Below are positions 41,500 through 51,258 of a stretch of DNA of 64,000 bases, in pieces. The notes beneath the pieces were generated by a model, which made no database searches, was not told the DNA's origin, and saw only the letters and a program-made list of their open reading frames with translations. A program made the position numbers and the translations under genes. Positions within the stretch are counted from its first letter, which is position 1, and each line of letters starts with the position of its first letter. The stretch comes from Ehrlichia sp052043515 (GTDB taxonomy: Bacteria > Pseudomonadota > Alphaproteobacteria > Rickettsiales > Anaplasmataceae): positions 496,001 through 560,000 of the forward strand of contig JBQEQX010000001.1 in the NCBI GenBank assembly GCA_052043515.1, written 5' to 3'.

Positions 41500-42530
41500 T
41501 TTGTTATCCATACAATAACATTTAAAGCAATAGAAGCTGTCAAGTTGTGGCAGTTTTTTGTTGTTTGTGCTAAGTTTATGGTGTCTCGTTTATAATTAAT
41601 GGTAAGTAACTATCAACTTGCTATATGCTGCTTTTTTTATTACGTAATTAAGTTTGAAAAGTTTTCATCAAAAACACTCAGACTCAGTCGCTGGTGCACT
41701 CTCACCCTGAAACAAGAAAACAATAATATTTATATTATTTAAAAGAAACCTTGCTATATGTTTTTATGCGAATCCACTCTATATTAAAAGGTGTTTACAT
41801 TCTTAAATAAAAAAGATTACTACAATCAATATTGTCTGAGCAACGAAAATTATGTACATCATACTCAACCCAGTAAAGTACTAGTACTTTCAAATAAAAA
41901 GTAAACAGTTAGGTTGCATCAAATAAACACGTAAAATAACTAGCATATATTGGAATGATATAACATAAGCATTCTACATGGCGTTACTCAAATTCTGATT
42001 TAAACCATATTATTAAATAATGAAATCAATATAAAAAAGCGCATAACTTGTTAAGAAAAATACTTTTAACACCGTATATACTTTCTAAACATATAGCTTT
42101 ATACTTGCCAAACATTACACATATAAAGTTTCATAGGCAATTTTTAGTTAATATTAATTAATTTGTTATTCCATGTTAGCTAGAATATGTTATAACGGAA
42201 TAAATTCACAATATCAGGTTGTTTACTATACATTTTAGCACTAGCGGTCTGTAGCTATATTACTTATAATGTTTAGGTATTTTCCCGCAATTGCAGTGCA
42301 CTTCGTACTCACAACTAAATATATAATAAATGAAAAATTAGTTTGATAATATTTATTAATTAGTAAGTAAGTTTAACTACAAGTTTCATTAAAAGCTCTA
42401 TTTAATTATTTTAAATATTAATTATTATAGTTGTAATTTTGAAAGAAAAATTTATATTCTAAGCTTGCTTTTCTTTACTTATTTTATTATTCTTAAGTTA
42501 TTTATTATCTTTTATAAAAGGTTTATTAAC
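41500..42530. other. Long AT-rich spacer separating the two tiers of the OMP cluster (1031 bp)
   Basis: No gene remnant could be recognised on either strand. The last 70 bp hold the promoter of paralogue 13. The spacer marks the change from operon-like packing to individually promoted genes. Confidence 0.55.
42465..42493 (+). promoter_or_regulatory. Candidate promoter of OMP paralogue 13
   Basis: TTGCTT (42465-42470), 17-bp spacer beginning TTCTTTA, TATTCT (42488-42493). The ATG follows at 42531. The same arrangement precedes paralogues 14 and 15. Confidence 0.65.
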
Positions 42531-43400
42531 ATGAATTACGATAAAATTTTAGTAAGAAGTGCATTGATCTCATTAATGGCGGTCTTGCCATATCAATCTT
42601 TTGCAGACACTATGAATTCCAATGATGTTGGCATGGATGATGCTAAAGAAGGATTTTATATCAGTGCAAAATATAGCCCAAGTATACCGTACTTTAGAAA
42701 TTTTTCAGCCGTAGAGACACCTATTGATGGAACTATTTCTCCGACCAAGTCGGTTCGTGGTTTAGAAAAAGGCGGGTCTATAGGAATTGCAGATGATTTT
42801 TCTAAAGCAGATCTATCACTTGATTTTCATAACAATTTAATGTCAGGATTTTCAGGAAGTATCGGTTATGTTATGAATGGACCAAGGATAGAGGTTGAAG
42901 CTATGTACCAAAAATTCAATCCAAAAAATCCAGACAACAATGACAATGATAGTGGTGACTATTATAAGTATTACGGGTTATTTCGTGAAGCAGGAGTAAC
43001 AGACAGCAATGGGAATGATGTAGGTCAGTATGTAGTGCTCAAAAATGAAGGGTTAACTTTCATGTCATTAATGGTTAATGCTTGCTATGACATTGCAGCC
43101 GAAGGCGTGCCTTTTACACCGTACGCATGCGCTGGTATTGGCAGTGACATTATAGACTTATTTAATGACAAGAGCTTGAAATTCGCTTATCAGGGGAAAA
43201 TTGGTATCAGCTATCCAATCACTTCTGAAGTTTCAGCATTTGTTAGTGGATATTATCATGGAGTTATAGGAAATAAGTTTTATAGGATACCAGTAAGGAC
43301 TCCTGCAACATTATACACAGCACCACAGACAACCTCTGCTTCAGTAGATCTTGACACTGGTTTTCTTGGTGGGGAAATAGGAATAAGGTTTACCTTCTAA
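42531..43400 (+). CDS. OMP-1/P28/MAP1 family outer membrane protein, paralogue 13 (MAP1-1/OMP-1B-like)
   Basis: Intact, 289 residues from the ATG at 42531; the frame is open upstream to 42465 but that part contains the promoter. Signal peptide MNYDKILVRSALISLMAVLPYQSFA. Landmarks are GFYISAKYSPSIPYFRNFSAVETP, MSGFSGSIGYVMNGPRIEVEAMYQKF, VLKNEGLTFMSLMVNACYDI, CAGIGSDIIDLFNDKSLKFAYQGKIGISYPI and GGEIGIRFTF. From memory it resembles MAP1-1 of E. ruminantium and OMP-1B of E. chaffeensis, the copies expressed in tick cells, but an alignment is needed. Confidence 0.93.
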   Translation: MNYDKILVRSALISLMAVLPYQSFADTMNSNDVGMDDAKEGFYISAKYSPSIPYFRNFSAVETPIDGTISPTKSVRGLEKGGSIGIADDFSKADLSLDFHNNLMSGFSGSIGYVMNGPRIEVEAMYQKFNPKNPDNNDNDSGDYYKYYGLFREAGVTDSNGNDVGQYVVLKNEGLTFMSLMVNACYDIAAEGVPFTPYACAGIGSDIIDLFNDKSLKFAYQGKIGISYPITSEVSAFVSGYYHGVIGNKFYRIPVRTPATLYTAPQTTSASVDLDTGFLGGEIGIRFTF

Positions 43401-43467
43401 ATCAGCTCAGTTTATTGTTACATATTATGACAAATGGTAACAAAAAAGAATTTCGCAACTCGTAGTG

Positions 43468-43498
43468 GGGAAAATATGAAATTATTTCAAGTTTTCCC
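43468..43498 (+). terminator. Hairpin downstream of paralogue 13, possible terminator
   Basis: Arms GGGAAAA and TTTTCCC (7 bp) with further pairing inside (GAAAT with ATTTC). Only a short T stretch follows, so a factor-independent terminator is uncertain. Confidence 0.35.
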
Positions 43499-43658
43499 TT
43501 AGGCCTCTGCTTTCTTGTCTGAGATAGATTGCTTCGCTGCTATGTACCTACATACAGCATCGAGCAACAACGAATTGTAAGTATTGTTTTATACAATAAT
43601 ATGTTAAATTTTCTTATAAGCGTAATTTGTCTTTTTTACGAAAAAAATACCTTCTGAC

Positions 43659-43687
43659 TTGCTTTTCTTTTACACTTCTACTATTGT
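43659..43687 (+). promoter_or_regulatory. Candidate promoter of OMP paralogue 14
   Basis: TTGCTT (43659-43664), 17-bp spacer, TATTGT (43682-43687); ATG at 43717. The block 43658-43707 is nearly identical to 44717-44766 in front of paralogue 15. Confidence 0.7.
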
Positions 43688-43716
43688 TAATTTATTTTCA
43701 CTATTAGGTGTGTAAT

Positions 43717-44547
43717 ATGAATTATAAGAAAATTTTTGTAACAAGTGCATTAATTTCGTTAACATCTTTTATACCTTGTGTATCCTTTTCTGACTCAGTG
43801 CAAGATAATAATATCATCGGGAACTTTTATGTTAGTGGGAAATATATGCCAACTATATCACATTTTGGAAATTTTTCTGCTAAAGAAGATAAAGTAACAA
43901 CTACTGCAACATTTGGCCTATCTAAAGATTATAACGGTTCTAGTCCTACACATAGTAACTTTACGATACCAAAGTATTCATTTAAATATGAGAACAATCC
44001 ATTCTTGGGTTTTGCAGGAGCTATTGGTTACTCAATGGAAGGTCTGAGAGTAGAGTTTGAAACGTCTTATGAAACATTTGATGTAAAGAATCCAGATAAC
44101 ATCTACAGTAATGGAGCACACATGTATTATGCTCTATCACGAGATGAAGCAAAAAAAACTGAAGCAACTGAGAAAAAATACGTTTATATCAAAAATGAAG
44201 GAGTAGTTGATACATCATTTATGTTAAATGCATGCTACGATATAATGTCCGACAGTATATCCATTGTGCCTTATATATGTGCTGGTATTGGTGGTGATCT
44301 TATATCAATGTTCGACATTACAACCCTAAAACTTTCTTACCAGGGAAAATTTGGTGTAAGTTACTCAGTAAGCCCAGAAATATCTGTTTTTGTAGGTGGA
44401 CATTTCCATAAAGTAATAGGGAATGAATTTAAAGATATTACCCCTCTAAAACCAAGTGATGTAGAAGATAATACTGCCACTCACGTACTAGTAACACTTA
44501 ATATGTGTCACTTTGGCGTAGAAATTGGAGGCAGATTTACTTTCTAA
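43717..44547 (+). CDS. OMP-1/P28/MAP1 family outer membrane protein, paralogue 14 (P28/MAP1-like)
   Basis: Intact, 276 residues from the ATG at 43717. Signal peptide MNYKKIFVTSALISLTSF. It shows the features of the major immunodominant subgroup: FYVSGKYMPTISHFGNFSAKE, SFKYENNPFLGFAGAIGYSMEG, VEFETSYETFDVKNPD, KNEGVVDTSFMLNACYDI, GGHFHKVIGNEFKDI (instead of GYYH) and CHFGVEIGGRFTF. These match P28, P30 and MAP1 of other species. Which of paralogues 14 and 15 is the main expressed antigen cannot be told from sequence. Confidence 0.94.
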   Translation: MNYKKIFVTSALISLTSFIPCVSFSDSVQDNNIIGNFYVSGKYMPTISHFGNFSAKEDKVTTTATFGLSKDYNGSSPTHSNFTIPKYSFKYENNPFLGFAGAIGYSMEGLRVEFETSYETFDVKNPDNIYSNGAHMYYALSRDEAKKTEATEKKYVYIKNEGVVDTSFMLNACYDIMSDSISIVPYICAGIGGDLISMFDITTLKLSYQGKFGVSYSVSPEISVFVGGHFHKVIGNEFKDITPLKPSDVEDNTATHVLVTLNMCHFGVEIGGRFTF

Positions 44548-44717
44548 ACTTATTTTATCATTGCTACATATAGAAAACAGATTTAAACTAATTTTATTAT
44601 TGCTATATGAACAGATAGTGGCAAAAAGAATCTAGCAATAAGGGGGAAGCTGCCATAATATATTAAATTTTTCTTACAAGAATCACTATCATTCTATACC
44701 AAAAATTACATTCTGGC

Positions 44718-44746
44718 TTGCTTTTCTTTTGTACTTCCACTATTGT
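44718..44746 (+). promoter_or_regulatory. Candidate promoter of OMP paralogue 15
   Basis: TTGCTT (44718-44723), 17-bp spacer, TATTGT (44741-44746); ATG at 44776. Nearly identical to the paralogue 14 promoter. Confidence 0.7.
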
Positions 44747-44775
44747 TAATTTATTTGTCACTATTAGGTATGATT

Positions 44776-45601
44776 ATGAATTGTAAGAAAGTTTTTATAA
44801 CAAGTGCGCTTATATCGCTTATATGTCTTTCACCTGGAGTATCCTTCTCTGATGCAATACAAGGTGACATTTCTGGTAACTTCTACATCAGTGCAAAATA
44901 TGTGCCAGCTATGTCAAATTTTGGAAACTTTTCTGCTAAAGAAGATAAGACAGTTACTAAGAAAACGTTTGGTTTAAAAAAAGAATATGACGGGAGTGCA
45001 ATAAGTAACTCCAGCAAAGACAATATTAATGTTCAAAATTATTCATTTAAATATGAAAATAATCCATTTTTAGGTCTTGCCGGAGCTATTGGATATTCAA
45101 TGGCAGGTCCAAGAGTAGAACTTGAAGTATCTTACGAAACGTTCGATGTGAAAAATGAAGGCAACAGTTACAAGAATGATGCCCATATGTACTACTTTTT
45201 ATCTCGAGAAGATACAGTTACAGAAAACAAATTTGTTTTTATAAAGAATGAAGGTTTAACTGATTTTTCAATCACACTGAATGCATGTTATGACGTAATG
45301 TTAGATAATATGCCTTTTTTCCCCTTATATATGTGCAGGTATTGGCACGGACTTAATATCAATGTTTAATAGCATAAATCCTAAACTTGCGTATCAAGGA
45401 AAACTTGGTATAAGTTACTTAGTAAGTCCAGAGATTTCTGCTTTTATTGGCGGACATTTCCACAAGGTAGTTGGCAACGAATTTAAAGATATTACAACTA
45501 TATTACCCAATAATTCTACTATTACAGACAGTCAGTATGCAATAGTAACACTTGGTATATGTCATTTCGGTGTGGAACTTGGTGTAAGGTTTTCATTTTA
45601 A
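44776..45601 (+). CDS. OMP-1/P28/MAP1 family outer membrane protein, paralogue 15 (P28/MAP1-like, one +1 frameshift)
   Basis: About 274 residues when repaired. Signal peptide MNCKKVFITSALISLICL; then FYISAKYVPAMSNFGNFSAKED, SFKYENNPFLGLAGAIGYSMAG, VSYETFDVKNEGNSYKNDAHMYYFL and CHFGVELGVRFSF. The frame breaks at the 6-T run 45315-45320; with five T's it reads NMPFSPYICAGIGTDLISMFNS, the invariant P28 block, followed by NPKLAYQGKLGISY. The internal ATG at 44776 follows the promoter and fits the signal peptide. Last forward gene of the cluster. Confidence 0.92.
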
Positions 45602-46369
45602 ATTTTAAAGCAAGCTATAACTACCAGTTTACTCAGCAAATACTTATGAGGCTTTGCTAAGATAAAGTGGTAGGTATTTCAACCTTACAAATAGCTAGCA
45701 ATTATATATCTTCATTACCTGCAAGAGCTTTATATATATTGTAATTGTTAGCTAAGTCTTCTTTGTGTGTCACGTCAATACGCACTCTTCCTGTGTGTAT
45801 CTTCACATACACAGGTTTATATTACCTTACATAAAAACCCCCTGCTGCATAACACACATTCACGTTCTAGACGGACCTAATCAGCTTAAAAGCACTATAT
45901 TAACAAACCCAGTCTACTTTACAGCAAGCCTTACTATTTCATTTGATTTTTTTCTCACACATATGAAAGTAAAAACCTACACGCAGCACCACCAAAAAAG
46001 TATACACCCGACATACATCAAATAGTTAAACAAACTGTCATCGCCCCACCACCACAACTTTACTACTGCAATTTTGTATAATTTAAGTAGCGTGTCAAAC
46101 ATCATCTTGCTGAAAAGCGACTACGATCATCCCGAACAAACCAAACCCATACTAAGACCCCAGCATCAGGTTGTATACTTTGCTTATATTAATTTCTTTA
46201 CATAAAACAAACTGAACAGCTATCCACCGCCACAAATACACAACGTGAAACCTCACTACTCCACAGAACACAAGAAACACAAAAGCGAGGCTTGCACAAC
46301 AACTCTCTACAAAAAAACCACACCACACACAGGAAGCAAAAAATAAGCCCCTCTATAAGCTGAAAAACT
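45602..46369. other. Spacer at the inversion point of the OMP cluster (768 bp)
   Basis: Lies between convergent paralogues 15 and 16. No gene recognised. The plus strand from about 45745 to 46330 is unusually rich in C and A and poor in G, giving chance frames with many His/Cys codons. No inverted repeat that would explain the strand switch was found by eye. Confidence 0.5.
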
Positions 46370-47186
46370 TTATAATGCAAACCTAATACCAACTTCCCAA
46401 CCAAAATAACCAGTACTCAAATTAGCAGAAGCAGAAGTAATCTTAGGAGGTTCTTCTATAGCTGGATGATGGGCAACTTCTACCCTTTCATATTTACTAC
46501 CAATAACCTTATGATAGTAACCTCCGCCAAATAATATAACACTACCGCTTACAGGATAGTTAACACCAAATTTGACCTGATAAGAAAACTTAGGCAACGA
46601 TATTCCTAAAAACTTTATATAATCTGCACCAACACCTGCACATACATATGGAGATAAAGGAACACTTCCACCAGTAACATCATAGCAAAAATTCACATTC
46701 AGGGCTCTATCAATAACACCATTATTTTCCAACACTACAAACTTCTTATCTTGAACAGAATCTCTACCACGGGATAACGCAAAGAACTTATAGCTATTAC
46801 TCCCCTCAGGATAAAACTGCCTCTCAGGCTCAAAACTTGAATAAGAACCCTCGAATTCCACTCTAATGTTATTAAAGTAACATCCCATAACACCACTGAA
46901 ACCATTAAAACTGCTTGCATAAGTAGGATCATAAGCCCTGGTGAAACTACTAGACTTTGTAATATCAGCTGCATCATAATCTAGAGCAAAAATTCCCACT
47001 GTAAGCCCAGGTATTGTTTCTGCAGCTGAAAAATCACTAAAATTAGGAACACCTACTTTATACTGAGTACCAATATAAAAGCCCCTTTTTTCTCCAGAAA
47101 CAACCACATCAGAAAAAGAATTATTAGGCAAAAAAAGAAAATAATGTACCTAACGCAACACTTAGAACAAACTTTTTATAATTCAT
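46370..47186 (-). CDS. OMP-1/P28/MAP1 family outer membrane protein, paralogue 16, inverted (one +1 frameshift)
   Basis: Minus-strand member, about 271 residues when repaired. The ATG at 47186 begins MNYKKFVLSVALGTLFSF; the 7-A run 47130-47136 (plus strand) breaks the signal peptide, and with six bases it reads FLPNNSFSDVVVSGEKRG. Landmarks are GFYIGTQYKVGVPNFSDFSAAET, FNGFSGVMGCYFNNIRVEFEGSY, VLENNGVIDRALNVNFCYDV, CAGVGADYIKFLGISLPKFSYQVKFGVNY, GGYYHKVIGS and FGWEVGIRFAL. It corresponds in position to the gene after MAP1 in other species (MAP1+1-like); this is inference. Confidence 0.9.
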
Positions 47187-47433
47187 TTTTTAATCCATTA
47201 ATAACAACAAAAGGTAAACTACGGTAGTCTACTACAACAAAGTATGTCAAGTCAAGTAATTGTACCTAATTATAAGTGTTATACAAATTAAATAACAAAA
47301 TTACAAAAAAAATATTTATCGCATTAATAAACCAGCATAAGTTTTCACTATCAAATAATAAAATATTAATTAAATACTTAACATACGACTCCCATACTAA
47401 ACTACAGCAAACCACTCACAATAACAAAAAAGC

Positions 47434-48287
47434 TTATGTAAATATCTTTATACCAAATTCAGCGCCGAAATAACTTATGTCTAATTTAGCTAACGCTGAA
47501 GTAACATTAGGTGAATTAAAAAGATTTCTTGGATACTGAACAGGAATATTACTGTGTTCATTGCCAATTACTCCGTGATAATATCCATCAATAAACAAAG
47601 ATATCTTTTCAGATATTAGGTATTTAACACCTACTTTAGCTTGAATAGCAGCTTTTATCTCCATATTATTAAAGACACGAATAATATCTCCTCCTATTCC
47701 CACACATGAAAAAGGAGTAATGTAAGCATTATTTACTGCGAAATCATAACAAACATTAAACATAACAGAATTGAACTTTATTCCATCATTCCTTAAAGTA
47801 ACATAATTTACGCTTTTTATCTTACCTTTTCTATATAACGCAAAATACCTATAATTATCTTCTACAATATGATTTCCAGTATCTTTTACATCAAATTTTT
47901 CATAAAAACTCTCAAGTTCTACTTTAAAGTCTTGAAAAAAATGAATATCCAATAAAAAAAGATATACCAAAAATGCTATTATTATACTTTGGTACATAAT
48001 CCTCTGATAAATCGAAATTACCTAGATCATCTATCAACCTATCAGCACTTTTTAATAGGTTACGTTTTAAACCAACAACCTTCTCAGTTTCCATATCATG
48101 TAGAATACGTGTTTCCTCTATTGAAAAATTATAAAAAAAAGGACGACTCAACTTATATGAAATACCGAAAGAAATTGGACTTGCTTGATCTGTTAAAGTA
48201 TTTAACATACCAAAAGATGCTGGAGCATAAAAAAGGTAATAACAGTCCTAATAGTGTTATTGTAGCCTTTGTAATTTTATATTTCAT
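47434..48287 (-). CDS. OMP-1/P28/MAP1 family outer membrane protein, paralogue 17, inverted (two +1 frameshifts)
   Basis: About 283 residues when repaired, starting at the ATG at 48287 (MKYKITKATITLLGLLL). The run 48229-48234 (six A's, plus strand) breaks the signal peptide; the repaired reading is LPFYAPASFGMLNTLTD. The 7-A run 47935-47941 breaks the middle; the repaired reading is GYSFFQDFKVELESFYEKFDV. Other landmarks are SFGISYKLSRPFFYNFSIEE, LRNDGIKFNSVMFNVCYDF, CVGIGGDIIRVFNNMEIKAAIQAKVGVKY, FIDGYYHGVIGN and FGAEFGIKIFT. It pairs with paralogue 18 as a recent duplicate. Confidence 0.88.
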
Positions 48288-48864
48288 ATCTATCTACCTC
48301 AAAAAATACAGTACATACTTAATAATTTGCCTTCAGTTAAAAATATTAACTAATCTACAGACAATATTAAATAATCAGCTTATAATAGTTAGTACTTAAT
48401 GAAAAATATATTAATTATGTTATAAAAATTAACTTACTTACGTAATATCAATTATCAAATATACTAGGTAGAATACGTTATCTACGTTGTGTAGTAATGC
48501 GCTGCAACTTTGTCTGCAGAAGAAATTTTTAATTTAAAGATGAATTTACGATCAAACCCAGTGTTATATGGACTACTCGTACTTAACATAATACGTGTTA
48601 TCGCGTTTATTTAGATAACCTAACAGTCTGTTCGTGTTTAAAAATTGCCAACTAATCCTCTAGTGTAGAGCTATCACATACCAATTTTATGTCCACTTAA
48701 AATAACTGTCATGGGAATTTTAACATAAAAGAACACTTTCTTAAGTTTTATTAAACAACACAATTGTGCCATTAATAAACTAATGTTATAAAATCGTTTA
48801 TGCTATATAATCATTAGTATACGATGTTACCACTCAGGAAATAATTACTAGTTTAAAATGACAC
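48288..48864. other. Spacer between inverted paralogues 17 and 18 (577 bp)
   Basis: AT-rich leader of paralogue 17. Its part nearest the gene resembles the leader of paralogue 18 (49721 onward), consistent with duplication of gene plus promoter. Confidence 0.45.
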
Positions 48865-49720
48865 CTAAATGTATATCCTTATACCAATTTCGGACCCCAA
48901 ATAGCCTATATCCAATTCAGCTAATATTGAACTACTAGTAGGTGAAGAAGCAACAGTTTTTTGATACTGAACAGGAATATCACTGTATTGATTGCCAATT
49001 ACTCTATGATAATACACATCCATGAATAAAAATGCCCATTGAGAAACCCTGTAATTAAATCCCACTTTACCGTGAAACGCAGCTTTAAATCTTACGGCAT
49101 CAAAGATATTAATAATATCCTCTCCTACTCCTACACAAAAAAAGGAGTAAAATGATTACTGGTTACTGTAAAATCATAGCAAATATTCAGTATAACAGAA
49201 TAAAATTTTATTCCACTATTTACTAAAGTAACACAATCTGAATTTAAAGCATCTTGCCTAGGTAAAGCAAAATACCTATAATTGCCGTCTACAACGTGAT
49301 TCTTAGTATCTATTACATCAAACTTCTCGTAAAAAGCTCTCAAGTTCTACTCTTAAGTTTTCAAACGAATACCCAAATAAAAAAAGACAAACCAAAAAGA
49401 CTGTTTTTATACTCCGGTACATAATCCTCTGAGAAATCAAAATTAGATAAACTTCTTATCGCCTCATCAGCACTTATTAAAATGTCATTTTTTAATCCGA
49501 TAGCCTTTCTATTTGTACTTGTCATAACACTGGATGTCAAATCCGTCTCTCTTAATAAAAAATGATTAAAAAATGGAGTACTTAACTTATATGAAGCGCT
49601 TAAGGAAACAGATTTAGTACGACTACTTGAAACATCTGATACTAAGGATGCTGAAAAAACATCAAAAGGCAATAACAACACAAGCATTATTATTGTAATC
49701 TTTGTAATTTTATGTTTCAT
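48865..49720 (-). CDS. OMP-1/P28/MAP1 family outer membrane protein, paralogue 18, inverted (three frameshifts)
   Basis: Starts at the ATG at 49720 (MKHKITKITIIMLVLLLPF). It is broken three times: an extra base at 49375-49377, an extra base in the 5-A run 49331-49335, and a missing base in the 7-A run 49137-49143. Repaired, it reads SFFIGYSFENLRVELESFYEKFDV and TPFFCVGVGEDIINIFDAVRFKAAFHGKVGFNY, 284 residues, ending IGIRIYI. The close match to paralogue 17 supports the repair. With three lesions in 860 bp it is the copy most likely to be truly damaged, though all lesions are of the same type as elsewhere. Confidence 0.8.
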
Positions 49721-50814
49721 AACTTAGTTACCTTGAAAAAGTGTATATTCACAACTTGAATATTTCGATTAAAAAATATTGATTGATCTATAAAAATTGG
49801 ACAGTTAATTTATAATAATTAATTCCATATGAAGAACATATTAATAATACTACAAAAAAACAAATTGGTTCACGTACCACCGTACCTATTAACACATATC
49901 TACTATGGCATATATGTGATACATATTGTTTACATTATAAATTATCTTGTACAATTGACAGCCATATGTGATTTTTCAGCACAAAACAGGTTAATAGTCA
50001 GATCGTATAAATACATTGCAAATTTAACAACTGCTTACTATTTACCTCGATAGCTCGATAACTTACCTTCCTTACCTTTCAAAAAGTGTTACAAGTCTAC
50101 ACTCTATACTCAATTAAAAAAACCATCTCTACCAAAGCTAAAATATTAAAAATAATAAAACTTTACCCATTATATGCCTTCTTACTATCAAGTAACTCTT
50201 TGCTAAATTCACTTAAGCACATTACAAGTATTGTTAATAAACCAGGATGTATAAACATCCACCCCCAATTATAATACAAATACAATATGTTATTTAACTT
50301 AATAGTAATATAGAACATGCATAAAAATCCCAATCTCGCAAATATTTTGAATCTTTAAAATTATAGAAAACACAATTAATTCACGCTAAACATTGTTTAT
50401 AAAAAAATTACAGAATAATGCTAATACACAAACTATAAATCTGTTTAATATTAAGTCTTGATTAAACAAGAAACTTACTTATTTAGCAAAGAATAACCTG
50501 TTACACATTTTCTATTTATAGAAAGGATTTATCAAGTTGATATAGAGGGCCACGTAAAATAATAAAGATAGACATTAAATACGTTGACACTATTTCTCTA
50601 TTCTTTCCTAGAGAAATAAAACAAAATGACAGCCTACATCCAATATTTTTGACATAAAACTTTTATACAAAACAATGATAACATTAGTTATACTTTCAAA
50701 AACAACAAATTTATGATTTATAACAAATTGCTATTTGTATAAAATAAAACATATTGTTTTCCTTTACCAATACGCATATAATGAGCACTATTAATTAAAT
50801 CTAGGTAAGTTACA
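49721..50814. other. Spacer between the OMP cluster and the acidic-repeat gene (1094 bp)
   Basis: Holds two chance-like plus-strand frames of 74 and 62 codons (49829, 50086) with no motif. No repeat or RNA gene recognised. Contains promoters for divergent genes. Confidence 0.5.
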
Positions 50815-51258
50815 ATGGATATTTTAGGTCATGAGGTTGGCGTTTGGATCGATACGATTAATACAGGATATGCAGGAGCAACTTCCGTAGGTGAGGATGG
50901 TGTTTTTCAAGCTAATCTAAAAGTTGTAGATGAAGATCTTTATGGGGTATATGCAGGCTTTTCAGGAAGCATAAGAAAAACTGATGACATATATACTATG
51001 AGTTATTTTCTTGAAGAACGTACAGAATTTTCAGACATCCCTATTCTAGAATCATACTTCAATGGTTCAGCAACGTCTGAAGATGTTGGTAGTCTTATTG
51101 TTTTTGATGATACTGATTACAATGGAGTTCACATTACGTTTAAACCAGTAACACAAGGTGTTAATACTATAGAAGAAGTGCAAGAAGAACAAGAAGAAGT
51201 GCAAGAAGAACAAGAAGAACAAGAAGAAGAACAAGAAGAAGAACAAGAAGAAGTATAA
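50815..51258 (+). CDS. Small acidic protein with C-terminal Gln/Glu tandem repeats
   Basis: Intact, 147 residues from the ATG at 50815. No signal peptide or membrane helix. The first 115 residues (VGVWIDTINTGYAGATSV, DLYGVYAGFSGSIRK) match no family I know. The last 28 residues are a run of EEQEE and EEVQ units with only Glu, Gln and Val. Ehrlichia secrete strongly acidic tandem-repeat proteins (TRPs, for example TRP19/VLPT, TRP47, TRP120) that are major antigens and host-cell effectors and typically lack a cleavable signal. By composition and layout this could be a small TRP-like protein; homology is not shown. Confidence 0.75.
   Translation: MDILGHEVGVWIDTINTGYAGATSVGEDGVFQANLKVVDEDLYGVYAGFSGSIRKTDDIYTMSYFLEERTEFSDIPILESYFNGSATSEDVGSLIVFDDTDYNGVHITFKPVTQGVNTIEEVQEEQEEVQEEQEEQEEEQEEEQEEV
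51174..51254 (+). repeat. GAAGAACAA-type low-complexity tandem repeat inside the acidic gene
   Basis: Imperfect units of CAAGAAGAA, with GTG inserts in the first half, encoding the Gln/Glu tail of the acidic protein. Unit number is likely to vary between strains. Confidence 0.85.

Larger units (their letters stand above)
43401..43716. other. Spacer and leader between OMP paralogues 13 and 14 (316 bp)
   Basis: Contains a hairpin-forming inverted repeat (GGGAAAA at 43468-43474 with TTTTCCC at 43492-43498) 70 bp after the paralogue 13 stop, possibly its terminator, and the promoter of paralogue 14. Confidence 0.5.

Noticed and set aside
45765..46025. 86-codon plus-strand frame at the OMP inversion point
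   Set aside because: Rich in His, Cys and Thr because of skewed base composition; no motif, no ribosome binding site; sits between two stop ends.
46198..46404. 68-codon minus-strand frame overlapping the end of paralogue 16
   Set aside because: It overlaps the 3' end of paralogue 16 in another frame and is Cys/Phe/Val-rich without a recognisable pattern.
47989..48399. 136-codon plus-strand frame
   Set aside because: Antisense to paralogue 17, whose repaired protein is clearly an OMP family member.
49829..50274. Two small plus-strand frames (74 and 62 codons) before the acidic-repeat gene
   Set aside because: No motif, no start signal, low-complexity Ile/Tyr/Leu composition expected by chance.
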